48,286 nt of DNA from Rhizophagus sp. LPA8_4_AMF (taxonomy: Eukaryota; Glomeromycota; Glomeromycetes; Glomerales; Glomeraceae). A program made the translations under genes and the position numbers. The DNA lies in contig JADRCO010000144.1 of the NCBI GenBank assembly GCA_021464525.1, positions 1-48,286 of the forward strand. The letters run 5' to 3'. Below are positions 1-11,841 of the stretch, piece by piece; within the stretch, counting starts at the first letter, position 1; each line of letters begins with the position of its first letter. The notes under the pieces were generated by a model, which ran no database searches, was not told the DNA's origin, and saw nothing but the letters and a program-made list of their open reading frames with translations.

Positions 1-796
1 TTGAATTTTATTTTGATTGGTTTTAATTTAATGATAATACATGTGATTAATGATCAACAATTATTTGGTGTGTTATTTTTGCAAGCCACTATATATTTTG
101 AAAAAATTCTTCTAAGTAATATAAGTGTAACCATGTACACTTTGATCATTTTTACACTAGTAAATATAGTAAATATTATATCTAATATCATGATAAGGAT
201 CCAATCAGTGTATTAAGAGGCTTTGCACAACCTTTATATAATTAATAAGATTTTTGTGCCCAAATTTTTTAATAAGTAAATGACCTCTATATAATCATGC
301 ACAATATAATTATAAATAATCTCACCAAATATGTGTACTCAAATCCTCTTTTTTGACCTTTATATAGTCAGATCACATGATTTATTATATTAATTATTAA
401 TTCTTGAAAGATTTTTAAAACCATTTTATTTATATTTAATGTAAATTTACCAATTTCTTTCATATTATACATTTATACTTTACTTTAATTTATTAAACCA
501 TAAACTATAATATACTTACCAACTTTTCTAACTTTATTTTTTTAACCAAATACCTGTTGAAAGATCACCTGATATTATTAATAAATGATCAATAAACACG
601 TTCAATTAAGAAGTTCCTAATTTTACTTGTCAAAATACCGGTTGTTTCAAGTGTAAAGAGAAATGTGTACTGTAATAATATAAGTGAGAATATAAAGTAA
701 CAAATATGTGTATATGCTACCAATCTGAAAATAAAAATAAAATATAGCAATAAATTGCCAACTATTTTAATCAGCAAAATCAAGGTCTTTATACCA
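1..796. other. AT-rich intergenic DNA with decayed repeat pieces
   Basis: I see no gene here. The short open frames are low-complexity AT-rich sequence without family features. Around 225-375 there are copies of the motif ACCTCTATATAATCATG / ACCTTTATATAGTCAG, which also makes up the subterminal part of the small element at 40868-41058, so this is probably a degraded relative of that element. Confidence 0.5.
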
Positions 797-2534
797 TCAG
801 GAAATTTTATAATGCAAAAAGTTGCATAAATTTACTATTTTGTAAGTTTATGAAAGTTTATGGCATAATATTTCAAAAGATTTTGAAATATTACATAAGT
901 TTACAATTTCATAAGATTTACACAATATTATGGTCAAAATATTACACAAGTTTTCAATATTGTAAGATTCACGCAATATTACGGTTATAATATTTTGCAA
1001 ATTTACAGTTTTATAAATCTGCGTAATATTATGGTTAAAATATTTCAAAAATTTATGAGACTGTAAACTTGCGTAATATTATGATTGAAATATTTCAAAA
1101 ATTTACAAGACTGTAAATCTGCGTAATATTACTATTCAATCAAACAAAGCTGCAGTATACAGTAAAACATATATAACGTATACAAGAGGCATGTGATACT
1201 ATTGAATAATTACAAATGATATAAATATTTTTTCTTTTAAGTTTGTAAAGCAAATTTATTTTTATTTACAAATTCTTTATTATTTACAATTTTTATGTTA
1301 ATTTCGATTAAAAATTAAGTAAATTCTATTTTTATTACAACTTAATAAAAAAATACACATTATTTGATACTTGTTCATTACTATTTTATAAAATAGTACC
1401 CAAGCTGTATGACATGAACGTCAGTATCAGTCACAGCCCAAAAAAACATGAGTCTTCAGCCGATATTTGGTACAGACTGGGTCTAACTACTCACTTAATA
1501 AATAATAAATAAAAATAATTATCTTCTTCTATGATATGTAGGTAAGTTTTTCCTTCTTTACAATCATAATGCATTACTAAAATTGATCAAATTTATCAAA
1601 TTTAAAATGTGAATGTAAATAGAACGAAAATATTAATTATAGAATTTTATTATAATATAATTACCTGACCTCTCCCAAAATCTTGTTCTAAATGCACAAT
1701 AATATCTTTAGCTAGTATACGTTTATAGTCACCGCTCAGGAACTTCATTACAGTAAAGAACAAAGTTCTAAATTTCAAAATCAGTTGGAGTCTTAGGTAA
1801 ATATATTTAATTTATATAAATGTATTTTTATTTATTGTATACTTACATGGTAGTTCCTTACTAGGTTTCTTCATTTTTGGCTACACTATTGCCCAGTAAT
1901 CCTCGTACAAAATATTTTATTTATTCTGATTTAATTAAATGTATTGGTTAATTTGAATTTAATATTCTTTCTTAAAGAAATTATAGATATTAGACATATA
2001 AACCTATTGGCAACAGTGTTACAGATTCATAGCGGCTTTTACCATTCGTATTATGATAGGTGTAATTCTTATAGGATTTCAGACATCTCATATATAAGTT
2101 ATAACTAATCTGTATAAATTTAAGCACTTTTTGCTCTTTTCAAATTTTAATATAATTTGCTAAAAACTCAATATGACATCCAAATTTATATGTAATTTCT
2201 AAAATTTAGAATATGACCATAAAATTTTTAAAAAATTTTCTATGTAAATTAAGCTTAAAATTAATCAATTGGTGTAAAACTTTTATTGTAAAAGAAATTT
2301 TTTTTTTTAAAAAAAATACTTTATTTATTCCCACCTCTAGGAATTTTGATTCATTATATAATTTTTGTCTTTACATAAATACGTATGCAGAATGTGTATA
2401 CAAAATGTGAAAAAACGTGACACATTTTATGCACCCCTGAAATTACAATTATGCAACATATGAATTATTGTAATTTTACCATTATAATTAATTTGCATTA
2501 AGATAATGGGTATTATTTAATAAAAAATTTTATT

Positions 2535-2640
2535 ATTATATATTTTAACGTATTTTTATGTGTTTTAACGTGTTTTAACATATTTTTACGTATTTTTATG
2601 TGTTTAACCTATTTATCACATTTTTACACATGTTAAATTA
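2535..2640. repeat. Degenerate short tandem repeat (TTTTATGTGTTTTAACG type)
   Basis: The stretch consists of imperfect copies of TTTTAACGTGTTTTAACATA / TTTTTACGTATTTTTATGTG with a period of about 12-14 bp. It is a simple repeat inside the 797-4710 region, with no coding potential. Confidence 0.6.
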
Positions 2641-3168
2641 AATAAAAAAAGAATTTCACATATTTATACTGAAAATAGAGTCAATTTGCTCAAAAATATA
2701 TGATAACTTTGTAAAATTTGACCCAATTTGCAAAAATCCAAAATATGACATTAAGCTAAATTTAGCTGAATTTGAAAAAACTTATTTATGACATTTTGTT
2801 AAATTTGGCTGAATTTGCGAAAGTTCTATATGACCTGTATATAGATGTTCAGAGTCCTATTCCTATCACGTCTTATGTCAACTAACTCGTCCATTATTGC
2901 TCAATTCTATTGAACATTATAGAAATGATGTGTACAAGTATGGCAGATGAGTATGTTTATTATTATTAAATTTGATTTTTATAATTTGATTTTAGGATGA
3001 GATGTAAAAATTTGAGTAGAAAGAAAGTTATAAAATGGCACTTTAAATAAAATTTGAATAATACCTCTTTGGTTTGATTTTATTTTCCATTTCAATTAAA
3101 ATTTGATTTATTACCACTTTTTATCATTAACATATTAATTAAATTTCATGTGTAATATGAATTATCTA

Positions 3169-3259
3169 AATATAAATATTATAATTTTAAATATAAATAC
3201 CATAAAATAAATATAAATATTATAATTCTAAATATAAATACCATAAAATAAATATAAAT
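3169..3259. repeat. Tandem duplication, 41-bp unit, 2.2 copies
   Basis: Two units of 41 bp (3169-3209 and 3210-3250) differ at a single base and are followed by a 9-base partial copy. The near identity suggests a recent local slippage or duplication event. Confidence 0.85.
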
Positions 3260-3524
3260 CACTTAATTTATTTAATTTTCTTTTTTAAAAAAAAATCTTA
3301 GTTTGATTTTAATTAAAAATAATAAAAACCATGTATATGTTTTAGTTATTTTAAAACAATTTATTATTAGTACATTCTGATAAAATATTTTGTGTATCGT
3401 ACATTTTTTAAATTTCTTAAAAATATCATGCACATTAAAAGTTTAAACATCATATACATCGTATACTGCACAATTACAAAATATCATCCTCTCATGATAA
3501 ATTAAAAATTATTAACACAAATTC

Positions 3525-3640
3525 AACACAAATTTAATACAAATTTAACACAAATTTAACAAATTTAATGAAATTTGGCCAAAATTAACAAATTTTTACC
3601 AGAATTATCAACACAAATTGAACACAAATTCAATCACGGT
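3525..3640. repeat. Degenerate repeat of ACACAAATTTAAC type
   Basis: About nine imperfect copies of (A)ACACAAATTTAA / ACACAAATTCAA lie here, some interrupted. It is low-complexity sequence with no gene. Confidence 0.6.
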
Positions 3641-4069
3641 TTATTTTTGTTATGCCTGTATTATTAAGATGATGTATTTTCTGGCTAATCAAAATTAGGC
3701 TGATCCTTGCATGTGATTGAATTATTTAATCATGCACGCATTTTTTTGTCTTATTTATTTTTTGGTCTTTTCTTTCTATTATTTTTTTCAATATTTTTTA
3801 ATTATATACAATATATTTACATATATTTTATAATTTATTGCTTTGCAGATATAGAAATATTTGTTTATTAATACTAATTGTTTTCATTTTTTTTTATCTC
3901 TTTATTACTTTATATTGTAATACTAACAATAATATTTATGTTTCTTTATTCCTTTTTACTTGTACTTTAACACACTAACAATACTAACAATATTAACTAT
4001 GATTTTTTACTCCTTTTACTTTAATACTAACAACATGTTTATTTATTCTTTTGTTTAATACTAATTATT

Positions 4070-4160
4070 TTGATACTAACGCGTTTTTTTACCTCTTTGT
4101 TACTTTATATTATAATACTAACAATACTAACAATACTAACAATACTAATAATATTTCTTT
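4070..4160. repeat. AATACTAAC microsatellite
   Basis: Consecutive AATACTAAC units (9 bp) cluster around 4115-4150, with looser copies from 3910 onward. The open frame over this stretch (4051-4416) encodes only asparagine/threonine runs and AT-rich codons, and I do not call it a gene. Confidence 0.7.
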
Positions 4161-4739
4161 TATCTTTATATCTAATACTTACATTACTATAGCTATTTCT
4201 CTTCTTTTTACATCTAATTATATTGCTACTCTTTCTTTTTTTTTACTTTTATATATTCTGTATATATTAATAAATACTTGTAATTTTTATAGTTTAATAA
4301 AATTATATCTAATAAAATATACATTATATATTTATCAAAATATTTTAAAATATTATAAAATATTATATTACAAATCGTCAAATTATGTAGCGAAATATTA
4401 TGCAGTAAAATTATGAAGCTTTGCATATCATAATATTTTGAAATATTTTAATATTATATAAAATTACGAAATATTTCAAATCGTAAAATTACAGAATATT
4501 ATAAATTGTAAAATTACAAAATATTATAAATTGTAAAATTACAGAATAATAAATTGTAAAATTACGAAGCTTTGCATATCATAATATTTCAAAATATTTT
4601 AAAGTTATAAAATATTACGCTTTTGCAATTTTGCAGCGGGTTTGAAAACTTACGAAATATTATGGTATGAAACTTGTGTAAGTTTTCACACTAAAAAATT
4701 TCCTGATGATTGACTATTCAACAATCTCCAAAATTTTAG

Positions 4740-6887
4740 GAAAAAAAGCTAAGTAGATTGCACTAATCTCAATAGCAACCAGTAAAAAGATTTTTATTAT
4801 AGAAAAGTTAAATACCTACAAGTTGAAAAGACATTGAGGTTATGAGTTGAAATTTGAAAATGCAATGCTAACAATCTTCCAGTTTTAAAATTGATGATTA
4901 AAGAGAAGGCTTTTTATTTTGCACAGAAATTTGATATTTCACATGAAAATATATTATTTTGAAATGGCTGGATAGAAAAATTTAAGAGATGCAATAATAT
5001 TCATTGCTATTATTTACATGGTGAAGCAAATAGTATGCTATTAGAAATTCTTTTTGAGAAAAGGAAAAAGTTGCAAACTATTTTACAAGATTACACTCTT
5101 AATAATATATAATACAGATGAAATTGGTCTCTTTTTTTGTATGGTATCTAATTAAACTCTTATATCAATTTCCACTTTAGGTACTAAACTGGTGAAAAAA
5201 TTAATTAATTTTTTTAAGCTTTAAAATTTTATTGTTTAATTAAATTTTTTTAAGATAAAATTTACATTACTGTTCTTTTAACTGCAAATGCTATTAGCAC
5301 TCAAAAATTTAAACCACTTGTAATTAGTTCTTTAAAGAATCCAAAATATCTTTATCGAGTCAATAGAAATTCTCTTTTATATTCTTATTATACTAATTCA
5401 AAAGCCTAGATATAAAGTGATATTTTTGATAAATGGCTTGATTATTTTTATTAATAATAATTTTAGGCACAAAATCAAAAATTTTATTACTTATAGATAA
5501 TGCTTCATCTTATTTTAATTCTAATAAATATGATAATCAAGTAATTGACAATAACTTATGTTAGAGTGCATTTTCTTTCAGTTCTTCTAATACTATAGCT
5601 CATTTTCAATTTATAGATGCAAGTATTATCAAAAGTTTTAAGGCAATTTATAAATAACATTATATATAATATATTATTCATTAGTTTGAAACAAATGTAA
5701 ATTTAAAATGATATTTGAGTTATTATAATATTTATTTCTGTTACTATATTATATGTTAATAAAATTCTTTATATTGCAAGCTTGAAATTCAGTAAAAGTA
5801 GAAACAATTGTTAATTGTTGGCAAAAAACTGGAATTTTACTAACTAGTATTAGTAATGTTGATGATAATAGTATTCAACAAGCTTTAATTGCACAGGAAA
5901 TGATAAGTTAAAAGGATTAAGAGGACATTAATATCCTTTTACAACAGTTTTTATCTAGTGAAAATATTTCAGATAAGTTTCTAGAAGAAATAAATTAATA
6001 TATAAAAATTATTGATTTGACAATTCTGATAGAACAGCCATTAACTGATACTGAAATTATACAATTAATTTTGGAAGAAGATAATAAAATAACTGAATTG
6101 TATGATAGTTGATCAAAGATTCTTGATTGTTTATAACTGATCATTATGATAATAAAGAAGAATATTCAGTAATATCAATGTAAGAAAACTTTAATAGTTT
6201 TAAAACATAGTTGCAATATTTTAAAGAGCAGAAAAGTAAAGAGTTTGATATGAAAGAAATAAAAATTTTAGAAAATATATCAGAATTATGTAGCAAAAAC
6301 TTTTTAAAAGTAAAATACAAAATATATTATAAGTTTTTTATATCAAGTAATATGTAAATACAGAAAAATAGTATTTCTTTGTGAAATATAAATAAATTTA
6401 CATTTTAAATCCATAATAAACTTCATTATTTTGATTATATTTGTTATGATAAAAAAATTTGAAACCTCTGTATAGTCACAATTAATATAATTTTTAATAT
6501 AGGTTGATTATATGAAGAAAACTCTATAGGACCCTAGAAACTTATATTTAATGCTACTGGCATGTAAACTAGGTAAAGTTGATTTAAAAAATTGCTAAGG
6601 TTATCAGCTAAATTATAGGTAAGTTAATAATAATGTTCTAAAGATCATACTAAAAAAGGAAATATCATACAAAAATTATGCAGAGTTAGGTGATTCAATT
6701 ATCTTATATAGTAATAATCTTCATTTTTAGCCAATCAGCTTGTAAGTAAAAAAATGATAAAATTGGCCTAATTTTGCCGGAAACATCTAATATAAATTTT
6801 CAGGATTCTATCTTTATACAATTACATTTTAATATAAGTACACCAAAAATATGCATTCAACAGCATGACTATATGGAGGTATAACTG
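4740..6887 (+). mobile_element. Decayed pogo/Tigger-like DNA transposon (CENP-B-type transposase remnant)
   Basis: Translated pieces on the plus strand follow the order of a pogo/Tigger transposase. First comes a CENP-B-type helix-turn-helix segment (NGWIEKF and LHGEANS near 4960-5035), then the start of the DDE catalytic domain (TDEIGLFF near 5115, then LLTANAI). A KILLLIDNASSYF segment follows near 5480, corresponding to the family's LLLLDNAPSH, and then FIDASIIKSFKAIYK near 5615. A C-terminal acidic segment (QPLTDTEIIQLILEED) lies near 6040-6085. Several in-frame stops and shifts interrupt it, so it is long inactive. The right end may be at 6887, where an inverted CAGTTATACCTCCATATAGTCA is followed by TA; I cannot place the left end. 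Family assignment is firm, borders are not. Confidence 0.75.
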
Positions 6888-6921
6888 TATCTACTATATA
6901 TTATTAATACAGTTGTAAATA

Positions 6922-7106
6922 CCCCTAGTTATACTTCTCAGAGAAATTAGAAATTTATTGTCAAAATATTATGTCATGAGCAAAATCAATTACGTCAATC
7001 ATAATTATTACTAATAAAATATATGAATTACGTCAAATTACAGTATTTGTATTACATCTGTCATAATTTAAAAAATCTATTTCTCTGAGAAGTATATCCC
7101 TAGTGG
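6922..7106. mobile_element. MITE, 185 bp, TIR CCCCTAG...TTCTCAGAGAAAT
   Basis: The ends form inverted repeats of about 28 bp: CCCCTAGTTATACTTCTCAG on the left, matched on the opposite strand at the right by CCACTAGGGATATACTTCTC. The element is bordered by TA on both sides, the target-site signature of Tc1/mariner/pogo-class transposons. It has no coding capacity. Confidence 0.75.
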
Positions 7107-7236
7107 TATTACCTATATAGAGAGAGTTGGCTGTAATAGATTCTTGAATATCAAATCTTTTTGATCCTTTTAAGATAGAATGCTATTATATATTTTTACC
7201 TATATAAAGATAGTATTTACTGACAGAGTGATAGTG

Positions 7237-7402
7237 CATATATGGGATAAATGCTGGGAAAAAGGAAAATTTTTTCAAAAAAAAGTTCTTAAGTAAATTA
7301 GATTTAAATTTGATCATTTAATTTAGAATATCTATTATTTAAAAAAAATTTCTTAACTATTTGGTTCTTTTTTCCAGCACTTACCAGTCTTACCCATATG
7401 GG
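7237..7402. mobile_element. MITE-like inverted repeat, TGCTGGGAAAAAGG family
   Basis: The left arm reads CATATATGGGATAAATGCTG and the right arm, on the opposite strand, CATATGGGTAAGACTGGTAA followed by GTGCTGGAAAAAAG. The arms share CATAT-GGG-TAA and TGCTGG-AAAA with a 6-base insertion in one. The enclosed DNA is AT-rich and non-coding. It resembles the 72-bp element at 8277-8348, so both likely belong to one non-autonomous family. Confidence 0.6.
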
Positions 7403-8276
7403 GTCTATGAGAATAACAGATAGTAGTATAATTAATTATATTAAATAGCTTGTAATTACATATATTTATAATTATAACATTAATTCTAATAAATTATTGG
7501 GCTTCAAAATTCTCAATCCAAGAATTCAATTCCCATCTATAGAACCTCTAGTTGAGACATTATATATTGTAGAAAAAAAAATAACAATCAAATAATTAAG
7601 AATCCTGTTAAATTAACTAGTAAAAAGTACTGTTAGATATTCTATAAAATTCATATAATGATTAAACCAATTGAGACCTTAAGTAGCAGCATCATTGATT
7701 TGATCTAAATAAAAATATGTAGAATTAGAATGGAATAGTGATAGTAAAGAAGAGGTTAGAGTATATGTAATACGTGAATAGGAATTAGGAATAGGAATAA
7801 AATTTGTTTAAAAAAAAATATCAATAGAATGTTTTCAGATAGTTTTATTATAATATCAAGATTTTTATACTGTCTTACAGAATTTTACAATAAAATGGTT
7901 ATAAATAGCAGCAATTACTTTAATTGCCAATAATCATGGAATTGAGAAATCCAAAAAAAATGGAAAGAAATTCTGCAAAGATGAAGCTATAGATAAGAGT
8001 ATGTAAAGATCAATTATTAGTAGAAAAGATCCAGCATGATAAAGAAAGGAGGTGTTGAATAAAAGAAGATGCTAATAAGTAATAAGTCATATTTTTAGCA
8101 AATTAGCCTATTTTTTAAAAAGTTAAAAATTAGGGTTATATGAATTTCTTAACATTTAGTTATTTACTATTTAGTAATCCAATTTTAATAAACATTTTTT
8201 TTTTGTTTTGCAATTTTTATTGAGCTTTATAATTTAAAAAGTTTATTAAAATTAAACTACTGGATGCTAAGATATA

Positions 8277-8348
8277 GGGTGAATACTGGGAAAAGGGACC
8301 AAATAAACAATGAAATCCATTGTCTAATTGGTCCTTTTAGCATTCACC
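8277..8348. mobile_element. 72-bp palindromic mini-MITE
   Basis: The arms GGGTGAATACTGGGAAAAGG and, on the opposite strand, GGTGAATGCTAAAAGGACCA pair over about 25 bases around a loop that itself contains CAATG...CATTG. TA flanks both sides (8275-8276 and 8349-8350). Nothing is left of an internal region, so this is close to the minimum size for a mobilisable hairpin element. Confidence 0.7.
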
Positions 8349-9303
8349 TAATATTATTTGCAAAAAATGATTTTTTGAATTTTAGTAAAAAAGTTAAGTA
8401 GATAGTTATAATTTTAATAGTGTTATTTTGAAGTAATCAAAATCTTATTAATAAATCATATTAAAAAAAAAAGAATTTTAGTAAAAAAGGTAATTTTAGC
8501 CAAAAGTGCATTATAACCTATATCTAAAGTTTTACATTACATACTATAATAAAAGTATATTTAAAATAATATGATTTTTTTTAAAAAAAGCATTAATTTA
8601 TTTTATATAAAAATTTATTATAGAATCATTATTTAAAAGTAAACAAAGATTTTAATACATTTTATAATATCAGGTATTGGCAAATAACTTTAAAAGCAAC
8701 TAAAATCAAAAAAAAGTGACTATATAATATAGTATATATTAGGAAAGGCCTTTTTTTTGTTTAATTTTTTTCTGTATCACAGTCATTTAATTGCGCCACA
8801 AACATCAGATATTTACGGGTAATTCTGGGTAAAATTATGAGATAATTTTACATTACTAATGATAATTTCCATTCCACATTTATTTCTTTTTTAAATTCCA
8901 TTTTTGTATAAGATTTTTGAACTTTTATATAACCATTAAAGGTTGTTATATTCAAGTTTGATAAGGAACGTGGATTAGGGTGTATAGGGAAGAAATTTGA
9001 TTTATGGATTATTTTCTCGTTTTGAAAAAGGATCGTTTATGATTTGCGGCTTATACTGAAGAGAGTGTAAGAAAAGTCAGGTGATACTGTATACCGTCAT
9101 ACGGACAATTGCCTAGACAAAAGCGCCTTTTTGGCAAACCATAGTTTTTTTCTTTGTCTCAAAAATATATAACTCGAAAGTCTGTATAAAAAAAGACATC
9201 ACACTAGATAGCTGAACTCGCCTTAAAAGCTTCCAATCGATATATGTAATATACAAATTATCAACTTCCTTTTCTTTGTATTTTTATTGCAGAACATTTT
9301 AGA
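8349..9303. other. Intergenic region and 5' flank of the UBC6-like gene
   Basis: I see no gene. The sequence becomes less AT-rich from about 8940 toward the start codon at 9304, as expected for a promoter and 5' leader. No specific regulatory motif can be assigned. Confidence 0.5.
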
Positions 9304-10765
9304 ATGGCTACCAAAGCGGCATATAAGAGATTAAACAAGGAATATATAACCCTTCAGAAAGTAAGCTGTATTATCAATCATCTCATGTTTACCTTTATAC
9401 TGTATAGTAAAGGGACGTATTAATTATTTTCAACTTAAAACGTTAAGAATCCACCCCCATATTTGATGGCAAAGCCACTTGAAAGTAACATTTTGGAATG
9501 GTAAATATTAGATCGTTAGAGATCTTATATTTCTCTTATTTTATATTGTTAATTATATATTTGTAATATGAAAGCGATTAATATAATTCATTCCCGTATA
9601 TTATTTTCTCTTTAGGCACTATGTTATTCGCGGACCTCCGGACACACCTTATCACAACGGAGAGTATCACGGTAAATTTTGCAATCCCTTTGAATTATTT
9701 TTCCTTGTTCATTACATAATATTTACAATCATTTTTACAGGTGTGTTGTTATTCCCCGCTGAATATCCCTTTAAGCCTCCCTCAATTCGTATGACAACAC
9801 CTTCTGGTATTTTTCATTTGTATCATAATTATTTATAAAATAATGTTAAATAATTTTGTATAGTATATTAAATTGATTTATTCATTTAGGTCGATTTCAG
9901 CCAGACACTAGGTTATGTTTATCTATGTCAGACTTTCATCCAAGTACTTGGAATCCTAGCTGGAGTGTTGCTACTATATTGACTGGGTTGTTAAGTTTTA
10001 TGGTGTTGTATTATTATTATTCCTCAGAAATTGCTTTGTGAAATATTAATTTAATAGATATTAACATTGGGCGAAACTGTATTTGAAATTTTAGACTAGT
10101 AATGAAGCTACTACAGGGAGTATCAAGACGACGGATGCTGACAAAAGAATATATGCTTCGCGATCACATCAATTCAATTTGAATGATCCAAAATTTAAAG
10201 GTACGTACGTAATCAAAAATTATAAAGTATGAAACGTAAATTCTATAGTTGCTCTTGTATTTAGTTATTTTGGAAATTTTTTCTATAATTAGAAATTTTT
10301 CCCGAACTTTGTGTTCCAGAATGCGTACCTGTTGAAGTTCTTTACCCAATTAATAAGTCATCGTCGTCATCAAGCGATGACACCACAACTACTTGTAATG
10401 ATACCTTACAAACCGATAAACATGCCCTCCAAACAGTAAGACGAAATGAGGCAAATCAACAAGCACCCTTAGTGGATGGTATAAATCAAATTCAACAACG
10501 TAGGCCCAATAACCGTAATGAAAGCCCTCTGCGGGGTATTGTTGCAGGTGGAAATCTTGCTGAAAATGCTAATAGAGCAAATGGCAGTAATAATAATCCG
10601 CAAAGTAATACTAATAATAACAACAATGTTGCGGGTCAACGAGGAATTTTCGATCAATGGCGCAAATGGATAATAGTATCTTTGGTATGTCTTTACCTTG
10701 TCATAACAAAATTGTTAGCTCGAAGTACAGTTTCGGGCAGCCCTGGAGGAGAACCTAGTATGTGA
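9304..10765 (+). CDS. UBC6: ER membrane ubiquitin-conjugating enzyme E2, UBC6/UBE2J type (7 exons, 307 aa)
   Basis: This is a tail-anchored E2 that passes ubiquitin to ER-associated degradation ligases on the cytosolic face of the ER. Exons: 9304-9360, 9448-9500, 9616-9671, 9741-9806, 9890-10002, 10095-10200, 10293-10765. The UBC fold occupies residues 1 to about 155, with family blocks [43 protein letters not shown] and [10 protein letters not shown]. The catalytic cysteine falls in RLCLSMSD at residue 87, the same number as in yeast Ubc6. A low-complexity Asn/Gln/Ser linker follows, then one membrane segment (about 276-292, [17 protein letters not shown]) and a short luminal tail. The exon 7 acceptor at 10292 was chosen over one at 10319 because it restores the conserved FKEIFPE segment. 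Exon 5 uses a weak donor (GTGTTG). Confidence 0.93.
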
Positions 10766-11841
10766 TAGAGAAATCTCAGTTCAACTTGGCGATTTGCTAT
10801 CTGATTTAAAAGATAATTTTAGTGAAAATTAACAGGTAAAAAAGTGAAAAAAAAAGAGGAAAATTTATAGTTGCAATACATTTGTAATTGTTCTCCTGTA
10901 TTTCGTATTATTAAATAACAGAAGAAAGCGACAGCTTTCTTTCCTTTGTCATAATTGACGACAAATGATTAAATCGACTATATTTTACAGCATTTTAGGG
11001 GGCAGGATCAAAGAATATAACATACTTATTTAGCAAAAAGGTTATCTATCATTATGTAAAAAGAAAAATATTATTTGTATTTTCATCTTATTTTATTTTG
11101 GCGTTACATCAAGAAAACTAGAAGTGTTACTATTTCCTATAATTTTACGTGTATAATCATTTGCCATAATAGACGTCATTATTCGAAAAGTTGGCCTTTT
11201 ATTCTACAATGATTTTGTTATTCTACTTGAAAAATTTTGTTGTTGATCAACTTCATGGGATTAACCTTTATTAATTTTGGTTAACTATTACCATTATTAG
11301 AATAAACTTTTTTATGAAAATTAGCATAAAATGAATTGCAAGAATTTAGAATCATAAACAGCACTACTTGTTGACGTATTGTTGCTAAAAGATTTAATTA
11401 ACCCTCAAATATTTTGACAGTATATTTAATGAGTATATTAGTATATTTAATGGCGGTTATGAAATATCGGAATATCGGCGGTGGCGGATATTAATACTTA
11501 AAGGGTAATCTTAATAATTCGACTATTTTTAGAGTTGAAGTGAAATATAAAAAAAACGTGTTCTAAACAACTTACATTGGTGTAACAAATATAATGCATA
11601 CGAAATTAGCTTTATATAAGATATATATATGAATCGAATTTTTCGTCTTTATGTTCTATACGTACGCTTTTTCGATTTTCTTTTTTTTCGTGTTCTTTAC
11701 TTTTTTTAAAAAAATTTTTCTTTCATTCTTTACAAAGTGGAGTCCATCTCAGTAGTTTATTTTGGTTTTGTTATACTTGTTTTTGGTGTCTTTAAATTGA
11801 TACCAAAAAAATTCTTTTTCAAACAAAAGATACCAAAAAAT
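10766..11841. other. Intergenic region between UBC6-like and glycosyltransferase-like genes
   Basis: No gene is evident. The first part is probably the UBC6-like 3' end, with a small hairpin GAAAGC-GACA-GCTTTC at about 10924. The last 200 bases should hold the unlocated start of the next gene. Confidence 0.5.

Larger units (their letters stand above)
797..4710. repeat. 3.9 kb element or composite with inverted ends and subterminal tandem repeats
   Basis: The left edge reads CATCAGGAAATTTT (from about 796) and the right edge reads the inverse AAAATTTCCTGATG (to about 4711). Just inside both ends lie arrays of short repeats rich in TAATATTATGG and AATATTTCAAAA. On the left the unit is almost exactly 50 bp, with copies starting near 920, 971, 1021, 1071 and 1121. 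On the right a block beginning GAAGCTTTGCATATCATAATA recurs at about 4416 and 4566, with shorter units of about 26 bp between. The interior (1140-4400) has no convincing coding sequence. This could be one large non-autonomous DNA element, or two related elements in opposite orientation enclosing unrelated DNA. No target-site duplication is clear. Confidence 0.5.

Noticed and set aside
820-1135. CRISPR-like array (50-bp period)
   Set aside because: The whole 50-bp unit is repeated, with no unique spacers, it is AT-rich, and the context is a fungal nuclear genome. It is an ordinary tandem subterminal repeat.
4051-4416. 121-codon open frame
   Set aside because: It consists of microsatellite-encoded Asn/Thr runs and AT-rich codons, with no domain or neighbour support.
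797-4710. Helitron
   Set aside because: Helitrons lack inverted ends and end in CTRR after a hairpin. Here the ends are inverted and carry tandem subterminal repeats.
10293-10322. Alternative acceptor at 10319 for the last UBC6-like exon
   Set aside because: It would delete the conserved FKEIFPE segment that the acceptor at 10292 restores in frame.
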